Positions 8,586 through 16,052 of a stretch of DNA of 64,000 bases are shown in pieces; the stretch's first letter is position 1; the number at the start of each line of letters is the position of its first letter. Source of the DNA: 3107 sp965216225 (lineage in GTDB: Bacteria; Pseudomonadota; Alphaproteobacteria; Rhodobacterales; Rhodobacteraceae); assembly GCA_965216225.1 (NCBI GenBank), contig CBDCFF010000016.1, positions 5,280 through 69,279 on the forward strand. Reading direction: 5' to 3'. The position numbers and the translations under genes are program-made. The notes beneath the pieces are model-generated. The model was given only the letters and a program-made list of their open reading frames with translations, ran no database searches and was not told where the DNA came from.

Positions 8586-8804
8586 TCTATTGGATTTCCC
8601 AGGCATTCGTATCCGTGCGATACGGATGCCACCCCTCGGGCCGCTGCAGCGGCCCGAGGGGTGGCGGGGGATGGATCGATGATGCCCTGGTCTTTGAGGA
8701 CCGTTCTCAAGATGGATCACCCCCGCCCTTTTGATGAACCCGAACAGAGAGTGGAGGAGGGAACACCCCTGCCTCGTATGACAAGAACGGGAGACGAAAA
8801 GGTC
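8586..8804 (+). ncRNA. IS110 left-end leader, candidate bridge RNA
   Basis: 219 bases between the left IS110 junction and the transposase ATG contain no ORF but two inverted repeats: ATCCGT/ACGGAT around GCGAT (8611-8627) and a perfect 38-base palindrome (8628-8665). IS110-group elements are known to encode their bridge RNA in the long non-coding end upstream of the transposase. The right non-coding end here is only about 13 bases, which fits that layout. Expression and RNA function are inferred from position and structure. Confidence 0.35.
8628..8665. repeat. Perfect 38-bp palindrome in the IS110 leader
   Basis: The sequence from GCCACCCCTCGGGCC to its exact reverse complement reads identically on both strands, with a CTGCAG centre and no loop. 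It would fold into a very stable GC hairpin in RNA or extrude as a cruciform. Confidence 0.9.
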
Positions 8805-9720
8805 ATGAATGATACCATCGGCATCGACATCTCGAAAGATCATCTCGACACCCATCGCCTGAGCGATGGCAAGGCGAAACGCTTCACCAACGACCGGACA
8901 GGACTGAAGACGCTGAAGAACTGGATCGGCCCGCAGTGCTGCCGCGTCGTCTACGAGCCTACAGGACGCTATCATCGCGATCTGGAGGCCCGCCTTTCAA
9001 AGACGGCTCACGCCATGGTCAAGGTGAACCCCAAACGCGCCCGCCGCTTCGCCGAAGCGGTCGGCCAGTCCGCCAAAACTGACCGGATCGATGCGGAACT
9101 GCTGGCCCGCATGGGGGCGATGCTTGACCTGAAGGCTTCACCGTTGCGCGATGAACCCATGAACGATCTGCGGGAGGTGCATGTCGCCCGGAGCGCTCTC
9201 ATCAAGGACCAGACTGCCTGCCGGAACCGGCTCTGCGGTGCGCGCAACACACTCGTCAAGGCGCAACTGAAAACCAGGATGCGCCAGATTGCAAAGCAAC
9301 TTGCCCAACTCGATGCCGAGTTGAAGAAGCGTATCTGCGAGGATGCAAAGCTTGCCAGACAGTTCGAGATCCTGCGGTCGATCCCCTGCCGTCGCAATAC
9401 TCATCGAAATGCCGGAGATCGGAACCTTGACGCCCGGGCAGGCCGCCGCGCTTGCGGGCCTGGCTCCCTTCGTGCGCAAGTCCGGCAAATGGACAGCCAG
9501 AGCGAAAATCGGAGGCGGACGAGCCGGGCTTCGCCAGGCGCTCTACATGCCCGCCCTCGTCGCAGCGCGCTGCAATTCCCAACTCACCTGCGTCTACAAG
9601 GCTTTGCGTCAAAAGGGCAAGAAAGCCAAGGTCGCCCTTGTGGCAATCATGCGCAAGCTCATCATCCTCGCAAATACCTTGATCCGCGAAAACCGCCAGT
9701 GGTCCAAAATCAAACCTTGA
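8805..9720 (+). pseudogene. IS110-family transposase, frameshifted
   Basis: Start MNDTIGIDISKDHLD at 8805 behind GGGAG. The N-terminal RuvC-like (DEDD) domain shows IGIDISKDHLD and KTDRIDAELLARMG. The C-terminal transposase_20 domain shows GTLTPGQAAALAGLAPFVRKSGKW. The two lie in different frames: the first degenerates after RSIP near 9388, the second is readable from about 9390 to the stop at 9720. A small deletion around 9388-9395 removed part of the RSIPG loop, so no full protein is made. Confidence 0.85.
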
Positions 9721-10668
9721 CCAGGACAGATATCTTGAGATAGAGCCACGGCAGCAGTTCCTCAATCGATCTGGTCTTGCGCAGCCAGGGCGGCAAGATC
9801 GACGAGGCGAAACGGATCTTTTCGTCCACATTGCCCCGGTCCCGCATCCGCGGCACCTTCACTGGTACCGGGCCGATGCCGGTCATAACCTCGCGCTCGG
9901 GCAGATGACCATGGCGCACCAGCCGCGCACGGCCATCGTCCGTCACCTCGCGGGCATGGGCGGCGAGGAGCGTGGCCAATTCCGCTTCCACCGCCTGTTT
10001 GAGCAGTTGGCGCGCGCCGGTTTGCAGGATGTCGGTCAGCGGGTCAGACGAAAATCCCGATGGACCGGGCAACGGCGTGATGGTAGACTTCGTCATGTGG
10101 CATATCCTTTTCTCTGCTGAGAATTGCGCCGCGTGAACAACGCCATGATATGCCGCCAATCAGCGCCATCACCAACTTTCGGCTATAACTCCTGCGTGCC
10201 GTCAGCACGCTTTTGGCTGCCGGGGTCAAGGCATTGACGCTCAAGGTAGAGCAACTACAGCACCAACTTGCAGGTCATAATCGGCATCGGTTCGGGTCGA
10301 AGTCAGAAAGCCTGGATCAACTCAATCTTATCTTTCAGGAAGATGAAGAGATTGCCAAAGCTGCGCAAGAACAGGCAAAATCGGAGGCCCCTCGCGCAGA
10401 AGACAAACCTGGCCGTCAGCACAGTCGCAAGCCCTTGCCCGACCATCTGGATCGCCACGACGAAGTTCTGTCACCCGGCGATGATTGCAGTCGCTGCGGC
10501 GGATCATTGAAGACGCCAGGCGAGGATGTGACAGAAGAGTTGGAATATGTCCCTGGCCGGTTTGTCGTGAACCGGATTATCCGCCCGCGTATGGCCTGCG
10601 CCTGCTGTGAGGCCATTGTCCAATCTCCACTGCCATCGCGCCCGATCGAACGTGGCCGCCCGGGACGG

Positions 10669-12007
10669 GAGTGTCCTGAATTCTGTGTATGTGTCCCGGT
10701 CCATGGGGGTTTCAAATACAGTCACGCATTGAAGCGCTCGTCGAACATAATAGCGAACTGGTTGCGGGCTGCAAACCATTCCCGAACATTCCTGCCGCCT
10801 TTCTCGAAGTTGCGGATGGCCAGATAGATCAGCTTTGTTGCGGCCTGATCGGTCGGGAACGATCCGCGGGTCTTGATTGATTTGCGGATCACCCGGTTCA
10901 GGCTCTCGATGGCGTTGGTGGTGTAGATGATCTTTCGGATCGCCGGATCGAAGGCGAAGAACGGGATTACTTCCTGCCATGCCCGTCGCCAGGCCGGGGC
11001 GATCGAGGCGTATTTACCGGCCCATTTTTTCTCGAACGCGTCCAGTTCATCGGCGGCCTGATCGGCGGTGGCAGCGCTGTAAATCCGGCGCAGGTCAGTG
11101 GCCACTCCCTTGCGGTCTTTCCATAACTTCTGCGAGCAGAAGTTCAGGGAGTGGCGCACCAGGTGGACAATGCAGGTTTGCACCGTGGTCTGCGCAAAGG
11201 CGGCGGTGATCGCCTCCGGGAAGCCTTTGAGCCCGTCAACGACGGCGATCAGAATGTCCTGGACACCTCGGTTCTTCAGTTCGTTCATCACCGACAACCA
11301 GAATTTGGCCCCCTCGTTATCAGCGATCCACAGGCCCAGGACCTCGCGCACGCCGTCCCGGCTGACCCCCAGGGCGATGTAGAGGGCCTTGTTCTTCACC
11401 ATGCGGCTGTCGGCGTCGCGGATCTTCACCCGCAGCGCGTCGAAGATCACGATCGGATACATCCGCTCCAGCGCCCGGCTTTGCCAGTCGCGCACCTCGT
11501 CGAGCACGGCGTCGGTGACGCGGCTGATCAAATCCGGCGAGACCAGAAGACCGTAGATATCCTCAAGATGGGCGCGGATGTCGCGGACACTCTCGTCCGG
11601 CGGCATAGAGGCCGATGATCCTGTCATCCATCCCGTCGATCCGGGTCTGGCCCTTCTTCACCAGTTCGGGTTCAAAACTGCCATCCCGATCACGGGGCAC
11701 GGAAATCGGCGCCTCGCCGATCTGGCCCTTCAGGCGCTTGCCGGCTGTGCCGTTGCGCCGGTTGGACTGACCCGGAGGTGCATCCTTGCCTTCTTCATAG
11801 CCCGGATGCGCGGTCAGTTCGGCCCCAAGCATCCGCTCCATCAGTTTGATCCTGAGCTCTTTCAGCAGCCCGGTATCGCCAGGCAGGTCTTCAGGCCGCT
11901 CGCAGCCTTCCAGAAGTTCGTCCGGAAGCTCCCTGGATATCGTCATCGTCATGGCTCCTCTCTCAAAGCATGGAACAGATCACAGATACACAGAGGAGCG
12001 GACACTC
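10669..12007 (-). mobile_element. Second IS256-type element, copy 1
   Basis: Ends are GAGTGTCCTGAATTCTGTG (10669) and, inward from 12007, GAGTGTCCGCTCCTCTGTG. The flanks are tnpC of IS66 copy E (plus orientation) on the left and tnpC of IS66 copy G (minus orientation) on the right. The adjacent octamers (CGGGACGG and TCTCACCG) do not match, so the copy is not in its original site. A second, inverted copy is at 29266-30445. Confidence 0.85.
10722..11952 (-). pseudogene. IS256-type transposase with frameshift (copy 1)
   Basis: The N-terminal part from 11952 (MTMTISRELPDELLEGC to GMDDRIIGLYAAG) and the C-terminal part (SVRDIRAHLEDIYG to QFAIMFDERFNA, stop at 10722) are in different frames. They join near 11595 with one base too many in GCCGGACGAGAGTGTCC. 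The C-terminal part has the expected DDE segments (PIVIFDALRVKIRD, VVDGLKGFPEAI, TTNAIESLNRVIRK). The identical extra base occurs in the copy at 29.5 kb. Confidence 0.85.
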
Positions 12008-12206
12008 TCTCACCGCCAGTTGGTGTTGGAGTTGTTCCACCTTCAGGGTCAGCGCCTTGACTTCATCGGCCAGAAGCCGGTTCACTGCCCGCAGTTCCGC
12101 AGGATCATCCGGGGCTATGTCGAGGTCCTTCAGCATCGCCGATCCTATACCGGATCAGCATTCCGGGGTGAACCCCGAAAGCGCGCAAAGCCTCGTATTT
12201 ATTGAC

Positions 12207-12554
12207 CTATCCTACGCTCAACGGTCTCCAGGTTTTACGGGGCATCCGCCAGTCAATCCCCTCCAACAGCATTGAGAGCTGCGCGGGTGTGACGCTGATC
12301 TTGCCGTCCTTTGCAGCGGGCCAGACAAACCGCCCTTTCTCCAACCGCTTCGAAAACAGGCACGCGCCCTGGCAATCCCACCAGATGATCTTCAACAGAT
12401 CGCCGCGCCGACCCCGGAACACGAACAGGTGGCCGGAATACGGGTCTTCGGCCAAAACCTTCTCGGCCTGGGCCGCCAGCGTAGTGAACCCTCGCCGCAT
12501 GTCCGTGACACCCGCCGACAGCCACACCCGCGTGTTGCTCGGCACCGGGATCAA
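12207..12554 (-). CDS. tnpB: IS66 TnpB (copy G)
   Basis: 115 residues, typical TnpB (MIPVPSNTRVWLSAGVTDMRRG, SGHLFVFRGRRGDLLKIIWWD, TWRPLSVG and stop). The start overlaps the tnpA stop by four bases. It is the same length as the TnpB of IS66 D, showing that the readthrough seen in copy E is an anomaly. Intact, but in an element that has lost its transposase. Confidence 0.88.
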   Translation of the reverse strand: MIPVPSNTRVWLSAGVTDMRRGFTTLAAQAEKVLAEDPYSGHLFVFRGRRGDLLKIIWWDCQGACLFSKRLEKGRFVWPAAKDGKISVTPAQLSMLLEGIDWRMPRKTWRPLSVG

Positions 12555-12919
12555 GACATCAGCCCCTTCAGCAGCCGCGCCAGCACATCAGGATCGAACC
12601 CACCCCCGGCGCTGATCCGGTGACCGCCAGCCAACTCAATCTCGATACCGCCACCGAAGGCGACGGGACCGGATGGCTGCGCCGGGACCGGATGTGAAGC
12701 AGCCGGAGAAATCTCAACCGGCAGAAACACAGATCCAGCTACGACCTCGGTGAAATCCGGCGCAAAACGCGGGTCCTTCAGCCATTTGAAGATCAGATTG
12801 GCGTTCATCGCGTAGCGCCGCGCAACCTGAGCCACAGAAACACCCGGCGCGGCAGTCTGCAGGCAGATCGAACGCTTCTCGTCGTCCCACCAAATTCGCT
12901 TCTTGCGCCTGCCAGCCAT
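12551..12919 (-). CDS. tnpA: IS66 TnpA (copy G)
   Basis: Small HTH protein: RKKRIWWDDEKRSICLQTAAPGVSVAQVARRY and MNANLIFKWLKDPRF form the HTH; the C-terminal half is variable and glycine/proline-rich. The start is taken at MAGRRKKR (12919), as in copy D (MGRKKRR); ATGs up to 12940 are in frame. A GTGTCCAC inverted repeat overlaps the region just upstream (12933-12956). Confidence 0.8.
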   Translation of the reverse strand: MAGRRKKRIWWDDEKRSICLQTAAPGVSVAQVARRYAMNANLIFKWLKDPRFAPDFTEVVAGSVFLPVEISPAASHPVPAQPSGPVAFGGGIEIELAGGHRISAGGGFDPDVLARLLKGLMS

Positions 12920-12932
12920 AGAGTGCCTCATG

Positions 12933-12956
12933 GTGTCCACTATCGATGGTGGACAC
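12933..12956 (-). repeat. Inverted repeat upstream of IS66 tnpA (copy G)
   Basis: GTGTCCAC, 8-base spacer, GTGGACAC, perfect. Same position and spacing as the repeats in copies E and D, but with A-T pairs where copy E has G-C. Confidence 0.65.
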
Positions 12957-12999
12957 TATCGGCTCCTCCGCCCCAGCGTTAGGTCGGCTTCAACGGACG

Positions 13000-13251
13000 C
13001 CCACGAAGATCCTGCGCCAGCACGGCTTCAAGGTGTCCATGAGCGGCAAGGGCAATTGTTACGATAATGCCGCCGTCGAGACATTCTTCAAGACCATCAA
13101 GGCGGAGCTAATCTGGCGGAGGTCGTGGGAAACCCGAAGGCAGGCTGAGATTGCCATCTTCGAATACATCAATGGCTTTTACAATCCGCGACGGCGGCAC
13201 TCAGCACTGGGCTGGAAAAGCCCCGTCGCATTCGAACGGAAAGTGGCTTGA
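13000..13251 (+). pseudogene. C-terminal fragment of an IS3-family OrfB transposase
   Basis: Reads KILRQHGFKVSMSGKGNCYDNA, AVETFFKTIKAEL and IFEYINGFYNPRRRHSALGW, then FERKVA and stop: the last DDE block (D-x35-E region) of an IS3-type integrase. The N-terminal two thirds are missing; the junction with the IS66 end is at 12999/13000 and lacks about eight bases of the usual sequence. The terminal repeat probably ends near 13288. The N-terminal half of a similar OrfB sits at 26204-26627. Confidence 0.8.
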
Positions 13252-13288
13252 ACCAGCACTTGGGGCGGCACAAATACGCGACAGGTCC

Positions 13289-13677
13289 ATATCCGTGAAA
13301 AGGCAAATGCGATCACGCGCATGTACGGCCCCGGCATTGACGCGGATATTTCGGTGCCGCCGGACCTTGTGGAAACGCTCATCGGGCGGCTGAACGCGGT
13401 TGCGGCGAGGCTGTGCCCGGCGGCGCGGATCACGCAGGTTGCGCATCCGGGGGACGGAACCCGGCGGCTGTACCCCGCGCAGGAGCGGCGGCGGCCCCTT
13501 GCAGGTAACGCCGCTAACGCCGCGCGGGCGGGGGCTGCGGCCCCCCCGGCAAAGCCCTGGCCGCATCAATGCCAATGCCTGTTCGCGTGGAACCGCCTCC
13601 CTCCTGCCGCGAACCTGCCGACATACCGGGGACCGGCGAAACGCGGGCGGCAGGCGTCATGGCCGGGCACCGATTGA
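13289..13677 (+). other. Unrecognised ORF remnant upstream of hom
   Basis: Immediately after the IS3 end an open frame reads VHIREKANAITRMYGPGIDA, then DISVPPDLVETLIGRLNAVA, then becomes proline/alanine/arginine-rich low-complexity. The first 60 residues look like real protein (amphipathic helix, balanced composition), perhaps the 3' end of a gene whose start was removed by the IS3. I do not recognise the family. The rest up to 13735 holds a GC-rich hairpin (GGGGGC/GCCCCC near 13520) and no other gene that I can support. Confidence 0.3.
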
Positions 13678-13735
13678 TCCCGCCCCGAATTCCCGATAAC
13701 AGGCCCGAAACCAACCCTTCCGACGGAGAGCGCCA

Positions 13736-15022
13736 ATGACCACCCCCTTACGCCTTGGTATTGCCGGATTGGGCACGGTAGGCGCCGGAGTCGTCAAGAT
13801 CGTGCGGCAGAAGGCCGATCTGCTGGCGGCGCGCGCCGGGCGGGCGGTTGTGATCTCTGCCGTCAGCGCCCGCAGCCGGAGCAGGGACCGGGGCATCGAC
13901 CTGTCGGACCATGCGTGGGAAGACGATCCTGCGGCGCTTGCCACCCGCGCCGATGTCGATGTGTTCGTCGAACTGATGGGCGGCAGTGACGGCCCCGCGA
14001 AGGCCGCGACCGAAGCGGCGCTGAAAGCTGGCAAGGATGTCGTGACCGCGAACAAGGCGATGCTGGCCGCGCATGGGCAATCGCTGGCGGAACTGGCCGA
14101 ATCCCGGGGCTGCGTGATCCGCTTCGAAGCCGCCGTCGCGGGCGGCATTCCGGTGGTGAAGGCGCTGACCGAGGGGCTGGCGGGCAACGATGTCACCCGT
14201 GTCATGGGGGTGATGAACGGCACCTGCAATTACATCCTGACCCGGATGGAAAGCGCCGGGCTGGCGTATCACGAGGTGTTCGAGGAGGCCCGCAAGCTGG
14301 GGTATCTGGAAGCGGACCCGACCTTCGACGTGGGCGGCATCGACGCCGGGCACAAACTGGCCTTGCTGGCCGCCATCGCCTTTGGCACACAGGTCAGTTT
14401 CGATACGGTGGAACTGGAAGGGATCGACAGGATTTCCATCGAGGACATCAGGCAGGCCCGCGATATGGGGTTCCGCGTCAAGTTGCTGGGAGTCGCCCAG
14501 ATGACCGCGCGCGGGCTGGAACAGCGCATGTCGCCCTGCCTGGTGCCCGCCGACTCTCCGCTGGGGCAGTTGGAAAACGCCACCAACATGATGGTGCTGG
14601 AAGGCGATGCCGCAGGCCGGATCGTGCTGCGCGGCGCGGGCGCGGGCGAAGGCCCGACCGCAAGCGCCGTGCTGTCCGACATCGTGGATATTGCGCGGGG
14701 CCTGCGTATCCCGACCTTCGGCAGGCCCGCAACCTCGCTGGAAAAGGCCCGGCCCGCCAGATCGGCGACCCCGGCGCCCTATTACCTGCGGATGGAGTTG
14801 CAGGACAAACCCGGCGCGCTGGCCAGGATCGCAACCGTGCTGGGCGAGGCGGGCGTGTCCATCGACCGGATGCGCCAATACGGCCACGAAACGCCGACCG
14901 CGCCGGTTCTGATCGTCACCCACCGGACCACGCGCGATGCGCTGGATCGGGCGCTGGCGGGGCTGGGCGGGACCGGCGTGCTGGAAAACGATCCGGTGGT
15001 GATCCGCATCGAAAGCGTCTAA
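13736..15022 (+). CDS. hom: Homoserine dehydrogenase
   Basis: 428 residues; reduces L-aspartate 4-semialdehyde to homoserine with NAD(P)H for threonine, methionine and isoleucine synthesis. The Rossmann motif GIAGLGTVGAGV lies at the N-terminus, the catalytic domain has VTANKAMLAAHG, FEAAVAGGIPVVK and GVMNGTCNYILTRME, and the C-terminal ACT domain YYLRMELQDKPGALARIATV is the threonine-feedback module. GGAGA precedes the ATG by 7 bases. It is followed by glpX and recJ on the same strand (gaps 57 and 7 bp), an arrangement I know from Rhodobacterales. Full length, no lesions. Confidence 0.97.
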   Translation: MTTPLRLGIAGLGTVGAGVVKIVRQKADLLAARAGRAVVISAVSARSRSRDRGIDLSDHAWEDDPAALATRADVDVFVELMGGSDGPAKAATEAALKAGKDVVTANKAMLAAHGQSLAELAESRGCVIRFEAAVAGGIPVVKALTEGLAGNDVTRVMGVMNGTCNYILTRMESAGLAYHEVFEEARKLGYLEADPTFDVGGIDAGHKLALLAAIAFGTQVSFDTVELEGIDRISIEDIRQARDMGFRVKLLGVAQMTARGLEQRMSPCLVPADSPLGQLENATNMMVLEGDAAGRIVLRGAGAGEGPTASAVLSDIVDIARGLRIPTFGRPATSLEKARPARSATPAPYYLRMELQDKPGALARIATVLGEAGVSIDRMRQYGHETPTAPVLIVTHRTTRDALDRALAGLGGTGVLENDPVVIRIESV

Positions 15023-15079
15023 CCTTGGGCCGGGATCCGCATTCCGCCGGACGATTTCACGAACTGACAGGAACAACCG

Positions 15080-16045
15080 ATGCCGAAACAGCAGGACTTT
15101 CAGGACCGTATGCTCTCGCTTGGTCTGGCCCGCGTGTCCGAGGCCGCCGCCATGGCCTCTGCCCCGCTGGTTGGCCGCGGGGATGAGAACGCCGCCGATC
15201 AGGCCGCGGTCAACGCCATGCGCGAACAGTTGAACATGCTGGATATTGCCGGCGTGGTGGTCATCGGAGAGGGCGAGCGGGACGAGGCGCCGATGCTTTT
15301 TATCGGCGAGGAGGTCGGAACCGGCAACGGCCCCGGCGTGGATATTGCGCTCGACCCGCTGGAGGGTACGACCCTGACCGCCAAGGACATGCCCAACGCG
15401 CTGACCGTGATTGCCATGGGGCCGCGCGGCTCGATGCTGCACGCGCCCGATGTCTATATGGAAAAGCTCGCCATCGGGCCGGGCTATCCCGAAGGCATCG
15501 TGACGCTGGACATGCCGCCCGCCACGCGGGTTTCGGCTCTGGCGACGGAAAAGGGTTGCGATCCCGGCGGCATCACCGTCTGCGTTCTGGAACGCCCCCG
15601 GCATGGGGAAATCATCAAGGAAGTCCGCGCAACCGGGGCCGCGATCCGGCTGATTGCCGATGGCGATGTGGCGGGCGTCATGCATTGCGCCGATCCGGGG
15701 GCCACGAATATCGACATGTATATGGGAATCGGCGGCGCGCCGGAGGGCGTGCTGGCGGCGGCGGCGCTGAAATGTATGGGCGGTCAGATTCAGGGGCGGC
15801 TCCTGTTGCGCAATGACGGCGAAAAGGCCCGTGCCGCGAAGGCCGGGATCACCGACCCCGACCGGGTCTATTCGCGCGATGAGATGGTGCGGGGCGACAT
15901 GATCTTTGCCGCGACCGGCGTGACCGACGGCTCGCTGCTGCCCGGCATCAGGCGCGAGGTCGGCTGGCTGACCACAGAGACCCTGTTGATGCGCTCGAAA
16001 ACCGGATCGGTGCGGCGCATGACCTATCGCAGCCCGCGCCGATGA
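15080..16045 (+). CDS. glpX: Fructose-1,6-bisphosphatase class II
   Basis: 321 residues; hydrolyses fructose 1,6-bisphosphate in gluconeogenesis. GlpX-type features: GRGDENAADQAAVNAMR, VVVIGEGERDEAPMLFIGE (metal-binding acidic cluster), DIALDPLEGTTLTAKDMPNA, and the C-terminal TGVTDGSLLPGIRR. It lies between hom and recJ and is probably co-transcribed. The C-terminus is MTYRSPRR, and the next gene begins 7 bp later. Intact. Confidence 0.96.
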   Translation: MPKQQDFQDRMLSLGLARVSEAAAMASAPLVGRGDENAADQAAVNAMREQLNMLDIAGVVVIGEGERDEAPMLFIGEEVGTGNGPGVDIALDPLEGTTLTAKDMPNALTVIAMGPRGSMLHAPDVYMEKLAIGPGYPEGIVTLDMPPATRVSALATEKGCDPGGITVCVLERPRHGEIIKEVRATGAAIRLIADGDVAGVMHCADPGATNIDMYMGIGGAPEGVLAAAALKCMGGQIQGRLLLRNDGEKARAAKAGITDPDRVYSRDEMVRGDMIFAATGVTDGSLLPGIRREVGWLTTETLLMRSKTGSVRRMTYRSPRR

Positions 16046-16052
16046 TCGTGGC

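Larger units (their letters stand above)
8586..9733 (+). mobile_element. IS110-family element inserted in IS256 copy C
   Basis: About 1148 bp, bounded by CTTG on both sides (8582-8585 and 9734-9737), which are contiguous in uninterrupted IS256 copies. There are no terminal inverted repeats, as usual for IS110. It holds one transposase gene (frameshifted) and a long structured left leader. The exact ends are ambiguous by a few bases because of the shared CTTG. Confidence 0.8.
7676..10096 (-). pseudogene. IS256-family transposase, split by IS110
   Basis: The N-terminal 127 or so codons run from ATG 10096 (MTKSTITPLPGPSG) to PWLYLK at 9734. The remainder resumes at 8585 (GISTGDFQEALGALLG) and ends at 7676 (GIKQIQNAA). 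If IS110 were removed the frame would be continuous. The segment DGALGFW of the intact copy is replaced by DGAPRLRGLRGFR owing to the tandem 9-bp repeat, so even the unsplit protein would carry six extra residues near the active site. Confidence 0.88.
7645..10191 (-). mobile_element. IS256-family element copy C, interrupted by IS110
   Basis: Same element as copies A and B, inserted in IS66 tnpC. The left end is GAGCTATGCCCGAAAG (7645) and the right end (inward) GAGTTATAGCCGAAAG (10191). An IS110-family element occupies 8586-9733. Inside the transposase, opposite the site where copy A entered copy B, this copy has TTACGGGGG twice in tandem (about 8188-8205 on the plus strand as CCCCCGTAA), which looks like an excision scar. 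Confidence 0.88.
6739..10668 (+). mobile_element. IS66-family element E, interrupted and 3' truncated
   Basis: Begins with the IS66 terminal repeat GTAAGCGTCCGGCG at 6739, adjoining the cas3 fragment. It carries tnpA, tnpB and the first part of tnpC. tnpC is split by IS256 copy C (7645-10191), itself split by IS110, and ends at 10668 where a second IS256-type element starts. The right terminal repeat is missing. Removing the inserted elements restores a continuous tnpC reading frame. Confidence 0.88.
7594..10668 (+). pseudogene. tnpC: IS66 transposase gene tnpC, split and truncated
   Basis: The TnpC N-terminus is at 7594-7644 (MLNTLDTLPDDPAELR) and continues after IS256 copy C at 10201 (AVSTLLAAGVKALTLKVEQL). 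Then follow the HRFGSKSESLDQL leucine-zipper-like region, a zinc-binding CSRCGG and CACCE pair, and SRPIERGRPG, where it stops at another IS256-type end (10669). The DDE catalytic domain is missing. The 9-bp duplication from the IS256 insertion is CTGCGTGTC (7636-7644) versus CTGCGTGCC (10192-10200), one mismatch. Confidence 0.85.
12008..13000 (-). mobile_element. IS66-family element G, truncated at the tnpC end
   Basis: Contains tnpA, tnpB and the first about 43 codons of tnpC (12008-12137: MLKDLDIAPDDPAELRAV to EQLQHQLA). The rest of tnpC is lost at the junction with the IS256-type element. The outer end reads CGGACGC up to 12999, i.e. the IS66 terminal repeat minus its last four bases, fused directly to an IS3 remnant. 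Confidence 0.82.
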
